Numbered from the stretch's first letter, positions 10,641 to 23,140 are shown. The stretch: DNA of 60,000 nucleotides from Symsagittifera roscoffensis (GCF_963678635.1 NC_087065.1:46814381-46874380), one strand, 5' to 3'. The notes: generated by a model not told the origin, from the sequence alone. Numbers and translations: made by a program.

Positions 10641-11606
10641 TCCACATCCTTTTGTCTAAGGGATAACTTTCAATTTTCAATTTTAAAACACAATTTTAAC
10701 GTTGTCATAATCTAAGGAAAATATGTACGGCGAACAACCAACTATTGTGAACAAATTTAGGCTCTTTTTCACTCCCCCCCCCCACCCCGAACTTTCAAAG
10801 GTTTCGTTTTCATAGTCATTTTACGTGTTACAACGGCTAAAAGCGTTATATTACGATGTATTATAAACGTATTATATTAGGATGTAAAGTATGCAGACCA
10901 AATTTGTTAACAATTGTCAGTTTTTTCACCATGCAACTAAATTTCATTGAATTTAGACAATATTAAAGCAGTTTTTCAAAATTGAAATTTAAATGTGGGG
11001 GCACCCTAAGCTATGATAACAGATGAAAAAAAAACTATTAAAAATATCGAAAAGTCATTGGAGGTGGAAAACAGTCACAAATGATTTTTTTGTCGTAAGA
11101 AAAAAACGCGTGCATACATTTGATAGATGTTGCTTGTCTAATATACAAAAAAAACGTTAAAACTATAAATAAAAATCCGATGGAGATTTTATTTAAATAC
11201 TAAATCGATCTAACTAAGTATTCCGAAAACTATTTTCAAAATCGAACTCAATCAACTTGGAAGTAAGAGTCAACCAGACTCTGTTTACTTACCCTGGTGT
11301 CTTCAACTCATCCCAAGGCTCGTTTCCAATTTCCTGTCTAAAGGATTTTCACTGCCCGGTTTCAAGTTCTTGAACATTTTTGCCCATGAAAAGGTCAAAA
11401 TAATCTGAATAATTTTGCTACCAATTTTACTGCCATTTTTAAGCAAATTAACCTGAAATTTGAGACCTTGGCTCTTTTTCCACGCTTCCACCGCCTCACA
11501 CCAGCATCAACTTTATGGTGTAACGAGTGGTTTTACAAGGTTAAATATGAAGACAAATTATGTTTGGCATAGGCTAATCGGTTACCATGTCAAATTTAAT
11601 TCGTGC

Positions 11607-11992
11607 ATCGAAAACTTGAGATAGATTTCGAGCAAAACTTCAATCATCGAAAGCGCTATGCCCGAGCGCAATCCTATGCAAATGCCATCTGGACTCGCTG
11701 GCTCCGTGAGTACGTAGCAATGCTTAACAAACGAGCAAAATGGTTTTGTTCTCCAGAATCACACTTAAAAACTGGAGTTCTCGTTTGGTTGATTGAGCAC
11801 AATAGTCCAGGAGGCCATTACCCATTAGCGCGAGTCAAGTCATTGAACTACGGTAACGACGGCATAGCGCGATCCGCCATAATTAGATCGACAACCGGCG
11901 AATACACCCGTCCGATCAAGAAACTCGCACCTGTTCTCGCTTCTTTGAGGGCGGAGGATGATAGCGCGGCTAATTATGCGTCTGTTTTATAA
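11607..11992 (+). pseudogene. BEL/Pao integrase C-terminal fragment, unit 1
   Basis: Encodes the region after the integrase core of BEL/Pao polyproteins (the domain often called DUF5641): RWLREYVAMLNKRAKW, then LKTGVLVWLIEHNSPGGHYP and LARVKSLNYGNDGIARSA, ending ...ASVL before TAA. Compared with the other units about 280 bases are deleted just upstream, joining the cgaaaacttga landmark directly to the later part, so the integrase segment with HHGGVWEKLVRS is absent. The fragment is open but has no start of its own. Confidence 0.8.
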
Positions 11993-13314
11993 TGTAGTCA
12001 TTTCATATGGAACTTTTTGGGTCAGTTTTTAGCAAAAATGTTACTTAAAACTAAGAAAACCCTTTAACTTTAGGAACTAAAACTTGAACTAAATTAACTC
12101 TTGTTTCGGTTTTTGCTTAAACTTGTTTATTGGCCGTATTTGATGAAATTTTTTTCTGTTCAACCTCAACTTATTGCAATGAGTTATGATATATTGAACT
12201 GTTCACAAAAATGCTCAGTTTGAAGGTAGTTGTTCAAATGCCCATATTCCGCAGCTGCTAAATAATCGTAAAAATTTGTGAAATAAAAACATTTGTTCAA
12301 ATTATGGCAAAAAATGAAAAATGTTACTAGTTATTCTATAAACTCTGAAATCAAATGTTATTTTGAGTTTTTCCCGACCGTCTTTATTGTCTAAGGAAAA
12401 TTTTTCAATTTTGAAACACAATTTCAACGTTGTCATATCTTAAAGAAAATATGTATGGCGAAAAATCAACTATTAAGAACCGATTTAGGCTTTTTTCCGC
12501 TCGCCTCGACCTTTCAAACGTTTCGTTTTCATAATCACTTTACGTGTTACAACGGCTAAAAGCGTTATATTACGATATACTATAAACGTAATATATTGAG
12601 ATGTAAAGCATGCAGACCAAATTCGTTAACAATTGTCAGTTTTTTCACCATGCAACTAAATTTCATTGAATTTAGACAATGTTAAAGCAGTTTTTCAAAA
12701 TTGAAATTTAAATGTGGGGGCACCCTAAGCTATGATAACAGATGAAAAAAAAACTATTAAAAATATCGAAAAGTCATTGGAGGTGAAAAACAGTCACAAA
12801 TGATTTTTTTGTCGTAAGAAAAAGCGCGTGCATACATTTGATAGATGTTGCTTGTCTAATATACAAAAAAAACGTTAAAGCTATAAATAAAAATCCGATG
12901 GAGATTTTATTTAAATACTAAATCGATCTAGCTAAGTATTCCGAAAACTATTTTCAAAATCGAACTCAATCAACTTGGAAGTAAGAGTCAACCAGACTCT
13001 GTTTACTAACCCTGGTGTCTTCAACTCATCCCAAGGCTCTTTTCCAATTTCCTGTCTAAAGGCTTTTCACTGCCCGGTTTCAAGTTCTGGAACATTTTTG
13101 CCCATGAAAAGGTCAAAATAATCTGAATAATTTTGCTACCAATTTTACTGCCATTTTTAAGCAAATTAACCTCAAATTTGAGACCTTGGCTCTTTTTCCA
13201 CGCTTCCACCGCCTCACACCAGCATCAACTTTATGGTGTAACGAGTGGTTTTACAAGGTTAAATATGAAGACAAATTATGTTTGGCATAGGCTAATCGGT
13301 TACCATGTCAAATT

Positions 13315-13999
13315 TAGTTCGTGCATCGAAAACTTGAAAAGCCATGCACCTGTTCTGCTTGCTCACAAAAGTCTAGCCTGGAAATTCAATCCACGCAGTG
13401 CTCCTCATCATGGAGGTGTGTGGGAAAAGCTCGTACGGAGCATCAAAAGTGTTTTTTTAAGATATTCTGGGAACAAGAAAACTCACTGAGGAAGTCCTCT
13501 TAACCAGGTTTTGTTTAGTTGAGCAGTCTCTGAACAACCGTCCGCCACATACCCGTATCCAAACAATTTCGGAGCGTTAACGCCGAATCGCTTCCTACTT
13601 GGACACCGCGCAATTAGCTTTCCGCCACTAGATTTCGAGCAAAAATTCAATCATCGAAAGCGCTATGCCCGAGCGCAATCCTATGCAAATGCCATCTGGA
13701 CTCGCTGGCTCCGTGAGTACGTACCAATGCTTAACAAACGAGCGAAATGGTTTTCTTCTCCAGAATCACACTTGAAAACTGGAGATCTCGTTTGGTTGAT
13801 TGAGCACAATAGTCCAAGAGGCCGTTACCCGTTAGCGCGAGTCAAGTCATTGAACTACGGTAACGACGGCATAGCACGATTCGCCATAATTAGATCGACA
13901 ACTGGTGATTACACCCGTCCGATCATGCAACTCGCACCTGTTCTCGCTTCTTTGAGGGCGGAGGATGATAGCGCGGCTAACTATGCGTCTGTTTTATAA
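13315..13999 (+). pseudogene. BEL/Pao integrase C-terminal fragment, unit 2
   Basis: Begins abruptly with integrase sequence (HAPVLLAHKSLAWKFNPRSA, PHHGGVWEKLVRS). A frameshift at a T-rich run near 13450 and the stop in gagcgttaacg near 13575 follow. It resumes in the DUF5641-like domain (LKTGDLVWLIEHNSPRG) to TAA at 13997-13999. The reverse transcriptase, protease and most of the integrase core are missing. Not functional. Confidence 0.8.
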
Positions 14000-15311
14000 T
14001 GTAGTCATTTCATATGGAACTTTTTGGGTCAGTTTTTAGCAAAAATGTTACTTAAACTAAGAAAAACCCTTTAACCTTAGGAACTAAAACTTGAACTAAA
14101 TTAACTCTTGTTTCGGTTTTTGCTTAAACTTGTTTATTGGCCGTATTTGATGAAATTTTTTTCTGTTCAGCCTCAACTTATTGCAATGAGTTATGATATA
14201 TTGAACTGTTCACAAAAATGCTCAGTTTGAAGGTAGTTGTTCAAATGCCCATATTCTGCAGCTGCTAAATAATCGTAAAAGTTTGTGAAAGAAAAACATT
14301 TGTTCGAATTATGGCAAAAAATGTTACTAGTTATTCTATAAACTCTGAAATCAAATGTTATTTTGAGTTTTTACCGACCTTCTTTATTGTCTAAGGAATA
14401 TTTTTCAATTTTGAAACACAATTTCAACGTTGTCATAACTTGAAGAAAATATGTATGGCGAAAAATCAACTATTGTGAACAGATTTAGGCTTTTTTCCGC
14501 TCCCCTCGAACTTTCAAACGTTTCGTTTTCAAAATCATTTTACGTGTTACAACGGCTAAAATCGTTATATTACGATGTACTATTAACGTAATATATTGAG
14601 ATGTAAAGCATGCAGACCAAATTTGTTAACAATTGTCAGTTTGTTCACCATGCAACTAAATTCATTGCATTTAAACAATGTTAAAGCAGTTTTTCGAAAT
14701 TGAAATTAAAATGTGGGGGCGCCCTAAGCTATGATAACAGATAAAAAAAATATTAAAAATATCGAAAAGTCATTGGAGGTGGAAAAAAGTCACAAATGAT
14801 TTTTTTGTCGTAAGAAAAAAGCGCGTGCATATATTTGATAGATGTTGCTTGTCTAATATACAAAAAAAACGTTAAAACTATAAATAAAAATCCGATGGAG
14901 ATTTTATTTAAATACTAAATCGATCTAACTAAGTATTCCGAAAACTATTTTCAAAATCGAACTCAATCAACTTGGAAGTACCAGTCAACCAGACTCTGTT
15001 TACTTACCCTGGTGTCTTCAACTCATCCCAAGGCTCTTTTCCAATTTCCTGTCTAAAGGCTTTTCACTGCCCGGTTTCAAGTTCTGGAACATTTTTGCCC
15101 ATGAAAAGGTCAAAATAATCTGAATAATTTTGCTACCAATTTTACTGCCATTTTTAAGCAAATTAACCTCAAATTTGAGACCTTGGCTCTTTTTCCACGC
15201 TTCCACCGCCTCACACCAGCATCAACTTTATGGTGTAACGAGTGGTTTTACAAGGTTAAATATGAAGACAAATTATGTTTGGCATAGGCTAATCGGTTAC
15301 CATGTCAAATT

Positions 15312-15995
15312 TATTTCGTGCATCGAAAACTTGAAAAGCCATGCACCTGTTCTGCTTGCTCACAAAAGTCTAGCCTGGAAATTCAATCCACGCAGTGCTC
15401 CTCATCATGGAGGTGTGTGGGAAAAGCTCGTACGGAGCATCAAAAGTGTTTTTTTTATAGATATTCTGGCAACAAGACAACTCACTGAGGAAGTCCTCTT
15501 AACCACGTTTTGTTTAGTTGAGCAGTCTCTGAACAACCGTCCGCCACATACCCGTATCCAAACAATTTCGGAGCGTTAACGCCGAATCACTTCCTATTTG
15601 GACACCGCGCAATTAGCTTTCCGCCAATAGATTTCGAGCAAAACTTCAATCATCGAAAGCGCTATGCCCGAGCGCAATCCTATGCAAATGCCATCTGGAC
15701 TCTCTGGCTCCGTGAGTACGTACCAATGCTTAACAAACGAGCGAAATGGTTTTGTTCTCCAGAATCACACTTAAAAACTGGAGTTCTCGTTTGGTTGATT
15801 GAGAACAATAGTCCAAGAGGCCATTACCCATTAGCGCGAGTCAAGTCATTGAACGGTAACGACGGCATAGCGCGATCCGCCATAATTAGATCGACAACCG
15901 GCAAATACACCCGTCCGATCATGAAACTCGCACCTGTTCTCGCTTCTTTGAGGGCGGAGGATGATAGCGCGGCTAACTATGCGTCTGTTTTATAA
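15312..15995 (+). pseudogene. BEL/Pao integrase C-terminal fragment, unit 3
   Basis: The longest readable copy of the 5' half: PHHGGVWEKLVRS continues in frame through LTEEVLLTTFCLVEQSLNNR until the shared TAA of gagcgttaacg. The DUF5641-like half is open from 15726 with small changes, including loss of one Tyr codon before GNDGIARS. Same abrupt 5' boundary as units 2 and 4. Confidence 0.8.
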
Positions 15996-17313
15996 TGTAG
16001 TCATTTCATATGAAACTTTTTGTGTCAGTTTTTAGCAAAAATGTTACCTAAAACTAAGAAAACCCTTTAACCTTGGGAGCTAAAACTTGAACTAAATTAA
16101 CTCTTGTTTCAGTTTTTGCTTAAACTTGTTTATTGGCCGTATTTGATGAAATTTTTTTCTGTTCAGCCTAAAATTATTGCAATGAGTTATGATATATTGA
16201 ATTGATCACAAAAAAGCTCAGTTTGAGGGTAGTTGTTCAAATGCCCATATTCCGCAGCTGCTAAATAATCGTAAAAATTTGTGAAAGAAAAACATTTGTT
16301 CGAATTATGGCATAAAAAGTTACTAATTATTCTATAAACTCTGAAATCAAATGTTATTTTGAGTTTTTCCCGACCGTCTTTATTGTCGAAGGAATATTTT
16401 TTTCAATTTTGAAACACAATTTCAACGTTGTCATAACTTAAAGAAAATATATATGGCAAAAAATCAACTATTGTGAACAGATTTAGGCTCTTTTCCGCTC
16501 CCCTCGACCTTTCAAACGTTTCGTTTTCATAATCATTTTACGTGTTACAACGGCTAAAAGCGTAATATTACGATGTACTATAAACATAATATATTGAGAT
16601 GTAAAGCATGCAGACCAAATTTGTTAACAATTGTCAGTTTTTTCACCATGCAACTAAATTTCAATGCATTCAGACAAGGTTAAAGCAGTTTTTCAAAATA
16701 GAAATTAAAATGTGGGGGCGCCCTAAGCTATGATAACAGATGAAAAAAAATTTATTAAAAATATCGAAAAGTCATTGGAGATGGAAAAAAGTCACAAATA
16801 ATTTTTTTGTCGTAAGAGAAAAGCGCGTGCATACATTTGATAGATGTTGCTTGTCTAATATACAAAAAAAACGTTAAAACTTTAAATAAAAATCCGATGG
16901 AGATTTTATTTAAATACTAAATCGATTTAACTAAGTATTCCGAAAACTATTTTCAAAATCGAACTCAATCAACTTGGAAGTACCAGTCAACCACACTCTG
17001 TTTATTTACCCTGGTGTCTTCAACTCATCCCAAGGCTCTTTTCCAATTTCCTGTCTAAAGGCTTTTCACTGCCCGGTTTCAAGTTCTGGAACATTTTTGC
17101 CCATGAAAAGGTCAAAATAATCTGAATAATTTTGCTACCAATTTTACTGCCATTTTTAAGCAAATTAACCTCAAATTTGAGACCTTGGCTCTTTTTCCAC
17201 GCTTCCACCGCCTCACACCAGCATCAACTTTATGGTGTAACGAGTGGTTTTACAAGGTTAAATATGAAGACAAATTATGTTTGGCATAGGCTAATCGGTT
17301 ACCATGTCAAATT

Positions 17314-18000
17314 TATTTCGTGCATCGAAAACTTGAAAAGCCATGCACCTGTTCTGCTTGCTCACAAAAGTCTTGCCTGGAAATTCAATCCACGCAGTGC
17401 TCCTCATCATGGAGGTGTGTGGTAAAAGCTCGTTCGGAGCATCAAAAGTGTTTTTTTTTAAAGATATTCTGGCAACAAGAAAACTCACTGAGGAAGTCCT
17501 CTTAACCACGTTTTGTTTAGTTGAGCAGTCTCTGAACAACCGTCCGCCACATACCCGTATCCAAACAATTTCGGAGCGTTAACGCCGAATCACTTCCTAC
17601 TTGGACACCTCGCAATTAACTTTCCGCCAATAGATTTCGAGCAAAACTTCAATCATCGAAAGCGCTATGCCCGAGCGCAATCCTATGCAAATGCCATCTG
17701 GACTCGCTGGCTCCGTAGTACGTACCAATGCTTAACAAACGAGCGAAATGGTTTTCTTCTCCACAATCACACTTGAAAACTGGAGATCTCGTTTGGTTGA
17801 TTGAGCACAATAGTCCAAGAGGCCGTTACCCGTTAGCGCGAGTCAAGTCATTGAACTACGGTAACGACGGCATAGCACGATTCGCCATAATTAGATCGAC
17901 AACTGGTGATTACACCCGTCCGATCATGCAACTCGCACCTGTTCTCGCTTCTTTGAGGGCGGAGGATGATAGCGCGGCTAACTATGCGTCTGTTTTATAA
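17314..18000 (+). pseudogene. BEL/Pao integrase C-terminal fragment, unit 4
   Basis: Same content as unit 2. An extra stop occurs in place of the Glu codon after HHGGVW (tgg taa aag), then a frameshift in the poly-T tract near 17455, the shared gagcgttaacg stop, and the DUF5641-like half open from 17728. A one-base loss near 17716 (ctccgtagtacg instead of ctccgtgagtacg) is private to this unit. Confidence 0.8.
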
Positions 18001-19687
18001 TGTAGTCATTTCATATGGAACTTTTTGGGTCAGTTTTTAGCAAAAATGTTACTTAAAACTAAGAAAAACCCTTTAACCTTAGGAACTAAAACTTGAACTA
18101 AATTAACTCTTGTTTCGGTTTTTGCTTAAACTTGTTTATTGGCCGTAATTGATGAAATTTTTTTCTGTTCAGCCTCAACTTATTGCAATGAGTTATGATA
18201 TATTGAACTGTTCACAAAAATGCTCAGTTTGAAGGTAGTTGTTCAAATGCCCATATTCCGCAGCTGCTAAATAATCGTAAAAATTTGTGAAAGAAAAACA
18301 TTTGTTCGAATTATGGCAAAAAATGTTACTAGTTATTCTATAAACTCTGAAATCAAATGTTATTTTGAGTTTTTACCGACCTTCTTTATTGTCTAAGGAA
18401 TATTTTTCAATTTTGAAACACAATTTCAACGTTGTCATAACTTAAAGAAAATATGTATGGCGAAAAATCAACTATTGTGAACAGATTTAGGCTTTTTTCC
18501 GCTCCCCTCGACCTTTCAAACGTTTCGTTTTCAAAATCATTTTACGTGTTACAACGGCTAAAATCGTTATATTACGATGTACTATTAACGTAATATATTG
18601 AGATGTAAAGCATGCAGACCAAATTTGTTAACAATTGTCAGTTTTTTCACCATGCAACTAAATTTCATTGCATTAGGACAATGTCAAAACAGTTTTTCAA
18701 AATTGAATTTTAAATGTGGGGGCGCCTTAAGCTATGATAACAGGTGAATCAACTAATAAAAAACATCGAAAAGTCGATGGAGGTGGAAAAAAGTCAAAAA
18801 TGATATTTTTGTCGTATGAAAAAAGCGCGTGCAAAAACATCAATAATACAGCATTACATTTGACCCATTAAACTTATTATACTTTTGATAGATGTAGCTT
18901 GTCTAATATACAAAAAAAACGTTAAAACTTTAAATAAAAATCCGATGGAGTTTTAATTTAAATACAAATTTGATCTAACTAAGTATTCCGAAAACTTAGC
19001 AGAGAAATTAGATAAATGTTTTGAGACATGGCAATTTCACAGAACTTTTTAACTTTTGCAATTGTAATTTATGAGGTATTTTCAAAATTGAACTCAATCA
19101 ACTTGGAAGTACCAGTCAACCAGACTCTGTTTATTTACCCTGGTGTCTTCAACTCATCCCAAGGCTCTTTTCCAATTTCCTGTCTAAAGGCTTTTTACTG
19201 CCCGGTTTGAGGTTCTTGGACATTTTTACCCATGAAAAGGTCAAATTAATCAGAATAATTTTGCTACATATTTTGCGGCCATTTTTGAGCAGATTAGACT
19301 GAAATTTGAGACCTTGGCTCTTTTTCCACGCTTCCACCGTCTCACACGAGCGAGCATCAACTTTAAGGCGTAACGAGTGGCTTTACAACGTTAAATATGA
19401 AGACAAAACATGTTTGGCATAGACTAATCAGTTACCATGTCAAACTTCATAATAGTAAGAGGATCCCTTTAACTTTATCCCCACTTTTGAAAAGGGGAGA
19501 TTCGCTACTACAACTATATCCCTTTAACCACATTCCCATGGTCGGAGTTTTTTCATGGCCGGTCAAATTGTTTTTTCGAGCTATCCCAAAAGACTGCAAA
19601 AACCTTACCGCCGGCCAAAAAATTGAAGTTGCAAAATGGATATGGTGCAAGGTGGGGGAAAGGAGAAAGAGCCCAATCTTGCAATAA

Positions 19688-19874
19688 AGACAAAGGGAAA
19701 AGGGAAAGAGCTGTGTGGAATTAGACAAGTTCACAGCTGGCACTTTTCCACCCTGGTTCAAATTTGGGTCGGCTACTTCCTCGTACCAGACAGAAGGGGC
19801 CTGGAATGTAAACGGGAAGGGCGAGAGTGTATGGGACAGGTACACTCATTCCAACAAGGAACAGATTAAATTAG
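19688..19874 (+). CDS. GH1 beta-glucosidase-like gene, exon 1 (first recognisable)
   Basis: Encodes the N-terminus of a glycoside hydrolase family 1 barrel: FTAGTFPPWFKFGSATSSYQ, then TEGAWNVNGKGESVWDRYTH. The Gln of SSYQ is the conserved glycone-binding residue of the family. In-frame sequence is open from just after the TAA at 19685, but the real 5' boundary is not set. A signal peptide exon is expected upstream and was not found. The exon ends at a good donor (G|GTGAG) in phase 1, matching the acceptor of exon 2. The gene would hydrolyse beta-glycosides by the retaining mechanism; animal relatives are lactase-phlorizin hydrolase, klotho, insect beta-glucosidases and insect myrosinases. Tandem-array units lie immediately upstream. 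Confidence 0.85.
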
Positions 19875-20064
19875 GTGAGAAAAGTTTAAGGCATTTATCG
19901 CGCAATTTGACTGAACCATTAGCTAAGATTCGAATTAAATCAAGGCAGTTAAGAGGTCTACATCAAAGCAGTAAAAAGTTAAAGCAGTAAAAAAGTGTCT
20001 ACTTGAACTAAAAGCAACATAATCCAGAAAGTCATCGACAATTATCTACATGTGTTATTGGTTC

Positions 20065-20260
20065 AAATGGCTCTTTTCCTTTTTCCCCCACCTCACATAA
20101 GGATCAATTTTATGGTGTAACGAGTAGTTTTACAAGGTTATGTATGAAGACCATGTATGTTTGTCGTGGCCTAATTAGTCTACATACCAATTTTTGAAAC
20201 AATCTGAAAAGAAAATTTAATTATAAAAATTCGCAGTTGGGAGAGAGGAAAAAAGAGCTA
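20065..20260. repeat. Foldback (MITE-like) element with ggctctttttcc ends, copy a
   Basis: Starts near ggctcttttcctttttccccc and ends near gggagagaggaaaaaagagct, an imperfect inverted repeat of about 25 bases enclosing about 150 bases. The interior carries the gtaacgagtagttttacaagg block shared with copy b and with every unit of the upstream tandem array. Confidence 0.55.
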
Positions 20261-20349
20261 TTCAAATTTCTGGATCTTAAAAGCAACATAAAATTCAATC
20301 AAGAACACAGAAAGCAATTATACTTTTTTGTCTGGTTAATGAGCCAATT

Positions 20350-20557
20350 TTAGGCTCTTTTTCCTTTTCCCTCCACCTCGCACAAGCGTCAACTTTATGG
20401 GGTAGCGAGTGGTTTTACAAGATTAATTATGAAGACCAAATATGTTTGCCATTGCCTAATTAGTCCTAATTGTGTCAATTTTCATAACAATCGGACAATG
20501 TAAACAGCAATTCAACTGGTAAAACTTTGCAGGTGGGGGGAAAAGAAAAAAGAGTCC
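20350..20557. repeat. Foldback (MITE-like) element with ggctctttttcc ends, copy b
   Basis: Ends aggctctttttccttttccc and ggggggaaaagaaaaaagag form an inverted repeat. The interior has the gtagcgagtggttttacaag block followed by cctaattagtcc and a ttttcataacaatcgg segment. In the tandem array this interior is cut after the homologous point and followed by integrase sequence. Confidence 0.6.
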
Positions 20558-22342
20558 AATTTTACATTAACTATACCTCCGAAAAATTGGGTTACTTTAA
20601 ACAATTTGGGCTCTTTTCCTTTCTTCCCACAATTTGAAATTCGTTTTTTAAAAACTATTCTTACGTAGTCACGATGCAATGAAATTTGTGACGCTGACAA
20701 CTAACAATTTTCAACGAATTTGTTCTTCAAACCTTATTTCAAAACATTAAGCGGCTCTTTTCCAGCAAACTCCTTAAATTTTCTGAAGTTCAACTTATTA
20801 AAAACTGCTTAAATTGACTTGATGTTCGAAACTGCAGAAAAACATGTCAGCGTGAAAAAACTTATACATCATTTCTTTCATGCAAATTGCAGTATGGAAA
20901 TTTTTTTAAGCCAGTTTATGTGATTATTTTACGGGAGGGTGGTGCAAAATTGGAAAATCTCCCATTGACTGATGCTCAGTTTCATCAGTTTGAATGGGTT
21001 TCTATACCCTAATAACATACAAAATCAAATTAGGAAAACTTTCAGATAGTGGTTATAATATATGCATGTTGACAAAAAAATTAGGCTCTTTTTCACTTTA
21101 CCTCCCACCTTTTAAAGAACAGATTTTGTTTGTCTGTTTTACGTGTTATTACGGCTAAAAACGTGATGTTATGATGCCAAGTATGAAAAACAATTATGTT
21201 TACAGTTTTCAGTTTGTTCACCATGCCAATTTTCAGCATATGACAACGCATTATGACAACGTTAAATTAGCTTTTCGAAATTGAAGTTGAAAGGGAAGAA
21301 AACTTGAAAAGATCAAAAAAACTTGCGATGCCACACAAATATGGCATTACAACATATTAGACCAAAAACTAATAAAAAACCACTAAAATGAAGAACGACA
21401 ATTACAAAAACTTCAAAGTTTTATCTGCAGTGATATTCAAACTGAAAACAAAACGCGTCCAGATACATAACCACTACCAATTAATAAGTAATCATAAAAC
21501 ATTATCTAGCTGTATTAAGCAGACGTAATTTAGGTAAATTACCATTAAGCAGAAAACGACATTATTAAAAAAAAAGTAATATTCTTTGACCCACCATCTA
21601 TACAAACAAAAATATTAGAATCTGTTTGCCCTTAGAAGAAAGCAAAATTAGTAACTAAAACGATATAATTTCAGAGAAAACAATTGAGGCCAAATAAACT
21701 AGTAAGCAGAAAAAACAAGGAATTTACAAAAATTCGGATGTAGTTAATTACAAAATACAGAAATAAAAAAACGGTTTCAATTAAAGTGATAACAGCTGGC
21801 AGCACAAAATAAACTACTGATCGGACAAAAACAACAAGACGAGGCAAATAAGCCGACAAAACATAAGCGGACAAACAAAAAACCGACAATTTTCTAACGG
21901 ATTACAAAAAAGAACGGAATTTACAAGGTTAAAAAACATAATTTTTTCCTCCCAGGCGGATGTTACCTCCAGATCAAGTGTGCCGGAAAAGCTAGGAAAA
22001 TCGAAGTTGATATACACTTTACTAATTTGATAATCAAAATAACCCGAAAAAATCTATATTCCGACTGGTTAAACGCTTGCTAATCGCAAACGTGAATTTA
22101 CAAAAGTATTCAGCAAAAAAAAATTTAGATTTCAAATAAGTGCAGAGTTACAGAACGCCGCTCAAAAAGTATCGAGTAGAGTTTTTAGGCAAAATTATCT
22201 TGGTGAAAATGAACAAAAACTTCCTTAAACTTTCATAAAACCAGAAAGTTTTTTTCAAGGAGAAGTTTAATTGAACTTTTAGTTGAAAAAAAAACATTCT
22301 CAAAGGTAAATAAATTTTAAAAAGTTTCCCAGAAATTAATAG

Positions 22343-22533
22343 AAAATTCGGACCAAGTTAAGACTTTAGGGGGGAGGATGTTAACTTGGTTTTCAGTTGG
22401 GAGTTTTCAGCCAATCAGAATCGAGCAATTTACATGCAATGCTTAGCAAATTTAATTTAATTTAAGCGCTGGGGTGGAGGGTCTTAACTTGGTCTATTTG
22501 GGGGGAGGATGTTAACTTGATCCGAAAATTCAC
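22343..22533. repeat. Short inverted-repeat element
   Basis: The left end (gaaaattcggaccaagttaa) and right end (ttaacttgatccgaaaattc) are near-perfect reverse complements, about 190 bases apart. The phrase ggggggaggatgttaactt occurs twice inside as a direct repeat (22370, 22500). Looks like a small non-autonomous DNA element; no coding capacity. Confidence 0.6.
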
Positions 22534-22978
22534 TAGGTAAATAAGCCGACAGATTTAAAGCGGACACCCAATAAGCTGAAAATCAAGTCAATTACCACGT
22601 CAACAACCACCATCAAAATAATACCACCACCAAACCATATCAGATGCCACCATCAAAATAATAACAAACCTCAAATAGCCAGCATTTAGGTGGGTGTAAG
22701 AGCTACATCAAAAACATACCATTCCTTCTAAGTTAGAAATTTATTCCGTGAAAAATTTATTTACGGGAAAAAGTTTTGCTACCCGTTAAGCCGGCAGTAA
22801 ATGCGACCAACGGGCAGAAAATGCGACGAAACTAAATAAAACCAACGATTAATAGTAAATTTGAACAGACAGGAATTGCGCATAACAACACTCTGAGCTG
22901 TACGCAATTGAGCTGTCGAAATGTTTATAACATGACTTGCTACTCGAAAGTGTGAGTGAACTTTGAAACTTGCTTTAG

Positions 22979-23140
22979 GGAATGGAGACAATGCAACAAA
23001 CAGCTACTATTTTTTCTACGAATCAGACTTGAACATGGTGAAAGATTTGGGACTAAAAATGTACCGGTTTTCGTTATCGTGGCCCCGACTTTTACCAAAT
23101 GGGACCATCAAGGACAATGAAACAGATGTCAACCCAAAAG
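22979..23140 (+). CDS. GH1 beta-glucosidase-like gene, exon 2
   Basis: Encodes [20 protein letters not shown], then [20 protein letters not shown] and a segment ending in VNPKG. The [11 protein letters not shown] block is a hallmark of GH1 beta-strand 2. The acceptor is tttag just before GG-AAT, in phase with exon 1. The end chosen leaves AAA-G followed by gcaggg, a GC donor, because only this gives the frame and family sequence at the start of exon 3 (NPKG then VEFYNK). The nearest GT (agggtcat) would add two residues and lose the frame. The gap between exon 1 and exon 2 fits family spacing without a missing piece. Confidence 0.85.

Larger units (their letters stand above)
10640..19440 (+). 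repeat. Tandem array of ~2-kb units carrying BEL/Pao fragments
   Basis: A landmark starting ctggtgtcttcaactcatccc recurs at 11294, 13012, 15009, 17011 and 19140, giving spacings of about 1718, 1997, 2002 and 2129 bases. Each of the first four units contains AT-rich non-coding sequence, a short motif block (ggctctttttcc ... gtaacgagtggttttacaagg) and a piece of BEL/Pao integrase. Unit 1 lacks about 280 bases of the integrase. The last unit has the non-coding part only and is the most diverged. Non-coding parts resemble single-copy sequence at 20040-21300, so the unit probably contains host sequence and arose by segmental tandem duplication. Confidence 0.85.
19875..22978 (+). other. GH1 intron 1 (3.1 kb)
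   Basis: AT-rich intron with a GT donor and AG acceptor. It holds diverged relatives of the tandem-array non-coding sequence (20040-21300), two foldback elements with ggctctttttcc ends (20065-20260, 20350-20557) and an inverted-repeat element at 22343-22533. No coding exon recognised. Between 21300 and 22300 and between 22540 and 22960 I see nothing assignable beyond short phrases such as aagccgaca recurring. Confidence 0.7.

Noticed and set aside
11303-11491. 62-codon minus-strand frame repeated in every array unit (13021, 15018, 17020, 19149)
   Set aside because: Conserved only because the DNA is tandemly duplicated; no domain, and it lies in the non-coding part of the unit with changes that do not favour synonymous sites.
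13133-13314. N-terminal extension of the integrase frames (starting MLPILLPFLSKL)
   Set aside because: This portion is the non-coding unit sequence and foldback half preceding the fusion point; similarity to integrase begins only after CIENLKSHAP.
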